Origin: Atriophallophorus winterbourni
Lineage: Eukaryota; Platyhelminthes; Trematoda; Plagiorchiida; Microphallidae
NCBI GenBank assembly: GCA_013407085.1
Contig: JACCGJ010000281.1
Coordinates: 1 to 64,000 of the forward strand
Reading direction: 5' to 3'
Length of the DNA stretch: 64,000 nt
Below, piece after piece: positions 59,601 to 64,000 of this stretch (the stretch's first letter is position 1; each line of letters opens with the position of its first letter). The notes beneath the pieces are model-generated. The model did not search any database. It saw nothing but the letters and a program-made list of their open reading frames with translations, and was not told where the DNA came from. A program made the position numbers and the translations under genes.

Positions 59601-60850
59601 TCATACTTCCGAAGATGTCGTCGCTCGAACTGTTCGAATGTAGTCAATCCGAGACCCGAATTATTCTCAGTTTGCAATTGTCCTCGTGGGACTTTTCGGC
59701 GCTTCCTACTCTTGTGTTGTGCCTGAGAGTAAGGTGTTCTGCATATCATTCGAAAGCTCGTGATTAGCACTTATCGCTAATGCACTTCGCACCTTCATAA
59801 CAGTACCAAGCCACACCAGCGTCAGTGATATTTTGATTGTATCCGCTATATTACTCGCGATTAGTGGCGCAAGTAGCAGCTAGATCAAACTTTTTATCAG
59901 GCGCTTTTCGGTCGTATTGGATGACAATGAGCCATTGAAGCACATTGATTGATATCCAATCATCTTTTCATGCCGCGTTCAATGCTGAGGATTATTTTTT
60001 TCTTATCCCGCTGTTGTTGAGGGTCGGTGCTTATGTCCGGTTTCTTCAACAAGCAGCGGTATTGGTGAACAAGGTACTGGGATGTCGCAGTTGTTTTCCT
60101 AAATACTGTTGCTACCCAGTTTGGGTTAACCACATTCTACACAATGTGCAACCGGACGGGGATTCGAACCTGGACCGTCTGATGAGCACAATTACCCGTA
60201 CTTTTGCAGTTGTACTATTTGCCCAAAGTTGTATAATTTCAGAAAGGTTACAATTAGGGTTTGTTCGCTACTATTTGACCTTTTAAAACACTCACCCGTG
60301 AAATATTTTCAATCGCTTACTCGATTTCCTCTCGATATTAAATTCTATCATTTTGAGTTGAATTTGTTTCCGTCCGCTTAGGTTCATCTTACATTTATTA
60401 ATCATGCACGTGGGCTAAGATACTGTCAGGTTGCCCAGGCCTAAACAGATATGAGGAAGAAAAAAGAACAGGAAATGGTAGTGAGACTCCAGCCTGTTTC
60501 AGCTACAACGACCACAATTAGCTTTTTAACCAACTCCCTTTCAGATGGGCACATCTGATGATGATGACTAAGTGGTTAGCTAAGTTGAGTTCTCTCAGCC
60601 TTTGTTAGACCGTGTGGGCGCATTTCATATTGTGCACAACCCCTACACTTACACATTCATCTACCGGCTTGTTAATTATTTAAACGCGGCTCCCAGTTTT
60701 CCGAATACGTTACGCTTTTCTGTTTTTTTTTTATCTCAATTTCATTTTACTCGAATACTGTTTTTTCCAGGTCTCGCAGGCACGTTATACTTCCTGGTAG
60801 AAATTCTCGATCCCTCCACTGCTCGATTTCCCCTTCTCAGTGGCTTATAA
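50164..60850 (+). CDS. LANCL: LanC-like (LANCL) zinc protein, seven exons, frameshift in exon 2
   Basis: Exons: 50164-50347, 51531-51923, 54459-54650, 55535-55735, 57146-57322, 58349-58421 and 60771-60850 (TAA 60848-60850); about 430 residues, close to human LANCL1/2 size. LANCLs are eukaryotic relatives of bacterial lanthionine cyclases, an alpha/alpha barrel with one zinc that binds glutathione and adds thiols to dehydroamino acids. Evidence: MYTGLAGIGLFY, LYGRTGYLCALL, LGGAHGFAGI, the zinc-ligand motifs HWCHGATGV and GLCHGSAGSG, YSLFEG and the C-terminus ARFPLLSGL. All phases agree except inside exon 2, where one base too many (or two too few) near 51720 shifts the frame. Either the assembly has an error there or the gene is damaged. 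Confidence 0.9.
50580..50655. repeat. TA dinucleotide repeat with palindromic flanks
   Basis: A run of about 20 TA units at 50588-50621 is flanked by TCTA/TAGA-rich sequence that could fold back. It lies in LANCL intron 1. Confidence 0.85.
50781..50876 (-). mobile_element. SINE-like CATA-tail element copy
   Basis: It is the reverse complement of the 45922 element (AAGTCTGATCCAGGCAAAGTG to GTCAGGTTGCCTAGGCC), with about 80% identity by eye, and its CATA tail is eroded to TATATATG. Confidence 0.75.
51531..51923 (+). CDS. LANCL: LANCL exon 2 with internal frameshift
   Basis: Acceptor TTTGTAG|GTATTG, donor TCAA|GTACGT. The first part reads IGLFYYRLSQ then LKKNASVFTSSIGALLLGAI in one frame. From about 51720 the family sequence continues one frame on as DGQELTPDRCFEEIL and PDEALYGRTGYLCALLILES. 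The exon is 393 bases, one more than a phase-consistent length, matching a single-base insertion. Confidence 0.85.
51924..52737. other. LANCL intron 2, left part
   Basis: No gene or repeat is recognised. Confidence 0.4.
52738..52780 (-). repeat. Penelope terminal-repeat scrap
   Basis: The minus strand reads AATCACTTAGAGCAGTTTTG then GGAAACGTTC, matching the sequence just beyond the hammerhead at 5.2, 37.1 and 62.05 kb. The other core strand is absent. Confidence 0.45.
52903..52980 (-). mobile_element. SINE-like CATA-tail element copy, truncated
   Basis: ATGTATGTATGAAATCGCAAG through GTGCCGCACA and AAGATACTA matches the reverse complement of the 45922 element. The distal part is lost at about 52980, next to the hammerhead family at 52.99 kb. 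Confidence 0.7.
53196..53245 (-). ncRNA. Hammerhead motif, left copy of inverted pair (degenerate)
   Basis: The minus strand has CTGATGA (53232-53226), GCG/CGC stem II and GAAA, but an extra A follows GAAA and an extra C sits before the core, disturbing stems III and I. It is probably weak or inactive. Confidence 0.7.
53405..53447 (+). ncRNA. Hammerhead ribozyme, right copy of inverted pair
   Basis: CTGATGA (53411-53417), stem II GCGG/CCGC closing CAATAA, GAAA (53432-53435) and a cleavage triplet CTC with cleavage predicted after 53441. Stem I is six pairs, GCATAC (53405-53410) with GTGTGC (53442-53447), including one U-G. Stem III (ACCGCT) is not a perfect palindrome, unlike the 241-bp family. 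Confidence 0.82.
53658..54458. other. LANCL intron 2, right part
   Basis: A 107-codon frame at 53818-54141 has no family resemblance. No repeat is recognised. Confidence 0.4.
54459..54650 (+). CDS. LANCL: LANCL exon 3
   Basis: Acceptor CGTTGTAG|GTAGTT, donor CAAG|GTATGT; exactly 64 codons. It encodes VVEAIIKSGLRTAKRYQ, then PLMFEWHGKAYLGGAHGFAG. The GxAHGxAG motif is the conserved barrel repeat of the family. Confidence 0.92.
54835..55345 (+). mobile_element. RTE-like LINE fragment (RT C-terminal part)
   Basis: It reads PPIVTVENCQLEPVHHFRYL, GSIIADNLSLDTEIG and LRQRRLRWLGHVYRMENGRI in shifted frames, homologous to 29500-29970. It is truncated at both ends and lies in LANCL intron 3, in the same orientation as the gene. 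Confidence 0.85.
55535..55735 (+). CDS. LANCL: LANCL exon 4: first zinc-ligand motif
   Basis: Acceptor TTTTCAG|GTTCAT, donor TGAG|GTTTGC; exactly 67 codons. It encodes VRWMGELQLNSGNWPSSLGN, then VLVHWCHGATGVVPLMLAAY. The Cys of HWCHG is the first zinc ligand. Confidence 0.93.
55736..56194. other. LANCL intron 4, left part
   Basis: No gene or repeat is recognised. Confidence 0.4.
56195..56315 (+). repeat. SINE tail expanded into (CATA)n microsatellite
   Basis: AGAACTTTGTCTAATTCCAAG then TATGCTCACATGCATACATAC aligns with the 3' end of the 45922 element, and the CATA tail here runs for about 15 units to 56310. The microsatellite therefore appears to have grown from a SINE tail. Confidence 0.75.
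56499..56645 (+). repeat. (CATA)n microsatellite
   Basis: About 30 CATA units with scattered substitutions (CATG, CGTA, CACA). Frames translating it as tyrosine/methionine/cysteine/valine or histidine/threonine repeats are artefacts of the repeat. Confidence 0.95.
56646..57145. other. LANCL intron 4, right part
   Basis: No gene is recognised. Confidence 0.4.
57146..57322 (+). CDS. LANCL: LANCL exon 5: second zinc-ligand motif
   Basis: Acceptor TTAAACAG|CTTACC, donor AAAG|GTAGTT; exactly 59 codons. It encodes DEYYLKRAVKGGDTIWARG, then LLFKGCGLCHGSAGSGYALL. The Cys-His pair of LCHGSAG supplies the other zinc ligands and the glutathione pocket. Confidence 0.93.
57323..58348. other. LANCL intron 5
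   Basis: It contains one SINE-like copy (57862-57950). Nothing else is recognised. Confidence 0.4.
57862..57950 (+). mobile_element. SINE-like CATA-tail element copy
   Basis: TGGCTGGGCAACATGACAGTA through ACTGTGCGGTACTT to GCTTGTGATTTCATGCA matches the 45922 element in the same orientation. The CATA tail is not expanded. Confidence 0.75.
58349..58421 (+). CDS. LANCL: LANCL exon 6
   Basis: Acceptor CGTTCCAG|TTTGCT, donor GAGG|GTGAGT. It encodes FAEWCTDCFKNRTRVADRPY then SLFE plus one base of the next Gly codon, matching FAEWC and PxSLFEG of the family. Confidence 0.92.
58602..58760 (-). mobile_element. SINE-like CATA-tail element copy with extended 5' part
   Basis: The minus strand matches the 45922 element (TGTGCGGCACTTTGCC, CAACCTGACAGTATC). 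The additional 58700-58750 block (GAGGAAGAAAAAATAACAG, then GGTAGCCTGTTTCAGC) recurs at 60450-60505, so the full repeat is longer than the 45922 copy. Confidence 0.75.
58777..58832 (+). repeat. Dispersed repeat shared with 48.4 kb
   Basis: TTTAGCACGGTGTTAGCCGCA and GCACGATTGCACATCC match 48424-48482. Function unknown. Confidence 0.6.
58833..59186. other. LANCL intron 6 segment
   Basis: Nothing is recognised. Confidence 0.4.
59187..59802 (-). mobile_element. LTR (copy 3), best preserved
   Basis: On the minus strand it runs from TGTTATGAAGGTGCAAAGTG (59802) to GACGCAATCA (59187), giving TG...CA ends and 616 bases. CTATATAAG (59449-59441) and AATAAA (59407-59402) are spaced as TATA box and polyadenylation signal. 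Flanking pentamers differ, so no target duplication is seen. Homologues are at 16626 and 27551. It is antisense in LANCL intron 6. Confidence 0.8.
59803..60403. other. LANCL intron 6 segment
   Basis: Nothing is recognised. Confidence 0.4.
60404..60510 (-). mobile_element. SINE-like element copy, partial
   Basis: TGCACGTGGGCTAAGATACTG, CAGGTTGCCCAGGCC and the GAGGAAGAAAAAAGAACAGG block match 58660-58750. The CATA-tail half is missing. Confidence 0.7.
60771..60850 (+). CDS. LANCL: LANCL exon 7 (last)
   Basis: Acceptor TTTTTTCCAG|GTCTCG. It completes the Gly codon and encodes LAGTLYFLVEILDPSTARFP then LLSGL and TAA at 60848-60850, the family's conserved C-terminus. Confidence 0.93.
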
Positions 60851-61670
60851 CCGTGTATATTTACTTATCATTTACCATATCTCATTTAATGCACTTTGCA
60901 TTTGAATTATAAAAGCATTTTCCTTGTTGATTGTTTTGTCTCAGAATTTGTAAAGGGGTCATGGCACGCTGTTTTTCGTTTCACGAGGGATTAAAAAGTT
61001 TAAGTATACACCAACTATGATATTTGGAATATTTATGTATAGAAGATGATGTTTGTAGATCATGATGGGTTTGTCAGGCATGCTGTATTCGCCGAGGTCT
61101 AATTACTTGCTGGTTGACAATATTTAGCAAAACATTATTCCTATTGACTCGTGGCTGATGGGCTTTTAAACAATATTCACCCGTTCGTTCCTGGCGCTTT
61201 CCCTATCGGTGACCTTCCTAGTCGATTTATTATTGGTCTATTCGTCAAGATTTATGACAAATAAGCACATTGCTGTACGATACCTTTGAATCTGTACATA
61301 AAACTTTAATAAATCGGAGTGTCAAATTTTGATCAGCGCGTTTCGGTGAGAAGTAAATTGATTGTTCATACAGTGTAGTCCAAATCGAGTATCTTGCCAA
61401 CTGGTAGAAGGAGAACCTTAGAGCACCTTCGCTACATGAATCGGTTGCAAACGACAGAAAAGGGGAATTGGAGGTTCCATGTTATTTTAATCAGGAATGC
61501 AATAATCCAGTGCATGCATGATGTGAAGGATATTACCAAAATACGTACATGTTTTGCCTCTCTTTCGAAAGCGTGTCCTTGGCATCATGAATGGAGGGTA
61601 ATCAATATAGGGTTGTTCGCGATAAAATCATATTTTTTTAGTTGAAATCAAACACTTGGTTTGAGTTGAG
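60851..61670. other. Region after LANCL stop
   Basis: AATAAA at 61308-61313 is a possible but unproven polyadenylation signal. No gene is recognised. Confidence 0.4.
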
Positions 61671-61899
61671 ACGAAAATACGCATGTGGCTGTCTTTGGAG
61701 GTTCGAAATATGTAGCACTAAATGCTCCAGTGTTGGAAGGCCGCATTTATTTTTCTATTGGCAAGGATTGGGTCACCTCGAATAAGCTTACGCACGAAGG
61801 TGTCCGTCCCATGTCTCGAGTAGCTTATACAATCCACCATTTTGGTTGCTTCATGATAGATCCTCTTCAGCTGCGCAATGTTCTTGCGGAAATTAAAAG
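61671..61899 (+). CDS. Unassigned coding-like exon
   Basis: It is open between an AG at 61669-61670 and a donor AAAAG|GTATCT at 61899. The residues are well mixed and protein-like: VAVFGGSKYVALNAPVLEGR, YFSIGKDWVTSNKLTHEGVR, SRVAYTIHHFGCFMIDPLQL, RNVLAEIKR. The acceptor lacks a good pyrimidine tract. I do not recognise the family. It may be an internal exon of a gene continuing to the right, since the LANCL frame has already ended. Confidence 0.4.
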
Positions 61900-62061
61900 G
61901 TATCTTTCTGCTTATTTAAATATATATATATATATAACTATCTAAATTGGCTTATTAGTCTAATCAGTTTGCATAAGCAAACAGCTGCTAGCATCTGTCA
62001 CTGAAAGAACTATTGTCTTTGCGATGCAAAGAAATTTGAGTGTAATCGGTTAGCGTAGTTT

Positions 62062-62105
62062 TTGGGTAACGTTTCACTTCTGACACAGAAGCTTCGTCAG
62101 ACCAA
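62062..62105 (-). ncRNA. Hammerhead ribozyme motif downstream of Penelope-like element (copy 2)
   Basis: On the minus strand, CTGACGA (62100-62094), a 7-bp stem II (GCTTCTG/CAGAAGT, one G-U, one extra A after the first core strand), GAAAC (62075-62071) and cleavage triplet GTT, with cleavage predicted after the base at 62068. Stem I pairs GGT with ACC and may extend past a bulge. Unlike the 5.2-kb copy, the cleavage-site base is allowed. Confidence 0.8.
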
Positions 62106-62363
62106 GGGTGATAGTCAGGACAGGGAACATGATTAAGTAATAGTCAACCCACCACCACTTATTTGACCTTACCGCTAAACAACCTATAGTACGCCTACAG
62201 TGTGTCACGTCTCGTGGGAATGACCAGGATCAGTGGTCGATTTTCCTCCTAGCGTGTATCCACGTCAATCTGATAATAGTGAAAACGGTCAAGGTCAGTT
62301 GACACAACGGCCCACATGCGTAAAAGTACATAACTAACGGGGCTAAGCAAGGTAATACTTGAA

Positions 62364-62452
62364 TGCCACTGTTGCATAGGGTTCGTACAACGAACCACGA
62401 TGTTCAAACACAGAATCACATAGTGATTCGTGGTCCAGCACTCGGGGCTAAG
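62364..62452 (+). repeat. Fragment of the 241-bp repeat without its hammerhead
   Basis: GAATGCCACTGTTGCATAGGG, GAACCACGATGTTCAAACAC and ATCACATAGTGATTCGTGG match 12675-12765. The small palindromes are kept with compensated changes. Confidence 0.8.
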
Positions 62453-62519
62453 GTTAAGCTATTTGTGAGAAAAAATCTAATTAACTAGTAGGTAAAAGGT
62501 GAATAAAAACTATTTACTT

Positions 62520-62720
62520 TCGCATCAGTGGCGAGCGCCCGATTGTGGAGATTTCTGCCCCATCCACCTTATTGACCGCCAGTCGACCTGCCTTGGTAAT
62601 TTCGACCGCCTTCACATGTAGGCGTTCGCTATACGGTTTAATACCGCGTCTCAATATTTCCACTGTCTAGATTGACCCAAAAACTGCTCTAACCGATTGC
62701 ACTCCAATTTCTTTGCATTA
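62520..62720 (-). mobile_element. Penelope-like element C-terminal fragment
   Basis: The minus strand reads VEILRRGIKPYSERLHVKA then VEITKAGRLAVNKVDGAEIS, homologous to the tail of the 5.5-kb element. The segment at 62680-62720 is an inverted copy of 62024-62066 (AATCGGTTAGAGCAGTTTTTG type). The hammerhead lies about 415 bases downstream. Confidence 0.75.
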
Positions 62721-62724
62721 TGAA

Positions 62725-64000
62725 TATACGATCGGTCCCAAACATATTCCAATCGATTGCTAACTATTGTCTTTATTAATAAGCGTCAAATCAATCGTCT
62801 TTCACCTGGTTGAGGCATAGTTACTTTGCAGCAACAGTACACGTTACTGCACTATCACAACCTATCAGCTTTACGTGGAACCACTGAGCAGCCGTACTTC
62901 CGGTTAGGGCCAGAGTCTTCTCGTAGATCGGTTCCCGCAATGTTTGGAAATTTTAGCTCACTAGCGAAGCGTAGGTAATCTTGCTAGTCCAGCTCAAAGG
63001 TCAGCGTTCGGGTTTGTTGGACAACCTCATATACGATCTGGCTAAAGGAGTGCTGCAATCGATTTGCTTGCCTCTAACCGAGGAAGCTACCTTTCATTAG
63101 TTTCATTTTTTCAATGAAAAATAGGTTGATATTATCAGCCATTACTAAAGGGACTTCTTTTGGCAAGATGGAGAATTAACTGATCAGTACCGATGATTAG
63201 GTCATTTAACATCGAATGTTTATCAGATGCTCGAATTGGCAGCAAAGTAGACATCACGTGGTTATGGTCGAAGGTTTTATTCAAAAGAGTCACGTGGCAC
63301 ATTTAAGTTGATCCAACGTTTTTAAGTAAGTATTATATTTTCAATTGGTGATGTGTTATGGTTTACAGAAGTTTCTTATTGTATTGTCAGCATGGTTATT
63401 TCAAGAAGTACATTTGGCGATGCAGTTTTATAAAACGGCAATGGAAAAGGAAATCTTCATGTATTCTCCTTGATTGACAATTGTTGTCAGAATCTACTTT
63501 AGCTTCACGTATAATATTTGTCGATAGAATATAAACCTCCCATCTTACATCTGTAAATGGACTTAATTCCTAGAACGCGAAAAATTTCGAGCTGCATAAT
63601 CAAGGTAGCAGTTCGCAGTGTTCAAATTATCAATTCAAGCATCTAGATCACTTTAGTGTGGTTTTTGTAATTGAAAATAATAAAAGCAGAATGAACCACA
63701 TTTAGCGCATTCATATTGTATGAAGTTAGCTGATTAAATCAATTGATTTCATTGCTTAACTTGGACCCACTGCGAATCGATGATTCATGGCTTTCGTCGT
63801 CAATTCTAAACCTCTGCAGTGAGTTTCGAAAACATTTTTATCCTTTTAACCATAAACAGTCTACGTCAGGAAGCAAAATTTTTATGTACTGCCAAATTAC
63901 GATAAAAGTAGATAACAGTTACGTTTGAATAGCATTTTACTGGTTATAGATTAGTTTGTCACCCCAAAACAGTTGTGCTGATAGGTTAAAGGTATCAACG
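62725..64000. other. Right edge, no recognised gene
   Basis: Short frames only (for example 63743-63928), none with family resemblance. AT-rich. Confidence 0.45.

Noticed and set aside
60553..60590. CTGATGATGATGACTAAG as another hammerhead core
   Set aside because: There is no GAAAC strand with a pairable stem II downstream.

Overview
The window looks like nuclear DNA of a large-genome parasitic flatworm, either trematode or cestode. It has two eukaryotic protein genes with long introns and GT-AG (one GC-AG) splicing, a moderately AT-rich base composition, and a dense load of CR1/Jockey-like, RTE-like, Penelope-like, Gypsy and BEL/Pao retroelements of the kind common in flatworms. The species cannot be named from sequence alone.

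Host genes. Both run on the + strand. (1) A kinesin-13 (KIF2/MCAK-like) microtubule-depolymerising motor is encoded by at least eight exons between about 14.85 and 40.34 kb. All eight splice junctions kept in frame by my reading recover an essentially complete motor head (P-loop, switch I, switch II, kinesin-13 alpha4 signature). The N-terminal start and the C-terminal tail were not found. (2) A LanC-like (LANCL) glutathione-binding zinc protein has seven exons from the ATG at 50164 to the stop at 60850. Both zinc-ligand motifs are intact, but exon 2 carries one frameshift. A third coding-like exon of unknown identity lies at 61671-61899.

Layout. 1-1.45 kb: 3' part of an intact LINE reverse transcriptase. 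3.0-5.2 kb: decayed Gypsy element (-). 5.2-6.1 kb: Penelope-like GIY-YIG fragment (-) followed by a hammerhead ribozyme. 8.4-12.3 kb: full-length but decayed RTE with a target-site duplication of about 26 bp. 12.5-13.1 kb: tandem 241-bp repeats, each with a hammerhead core. 14.85-40.3 kb: kinesin gene, whose 11.4-kb intron 4 is a graveyard of CR1, BEL/Pao, RTE and LTR pieces. 42.2-48.1 kb: CR1 fragments, then a nearly intact RTE that is itself interrupted by a SINE-like insert. 50.2-60.9 kb: LANCL gene with SINEs, a hammerhead inverted repeat, an RTE 3' fragment and (CATA)n arrays in its introns. 62.0-62.7 kb: a second Penelope 3' end with a hammerhead.

Most interesting signal. Self-cleaving hammerhead ribozyme motifs occur in three different repeat classes within 64 kb: downstream of Penelope-like ORFs, in a 241-bp tandem family whose 100-bp half also occurs as a dispersed insert with a 13-bp target duplication, and in a third family present as an inverted pair at 53.2-53.5 kb. 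Stem I and stem II differ in sequence between copies but still pair. Hammerheads in flatworm SINE-like DNA and in Penelope elements are known, and small hammerhead 'retrozymes' are known in animals. What appears worth checking is the co-occurrence of the three classes, the exact 241-bp head-to-tail array, and the mobile 100-bp derivative.
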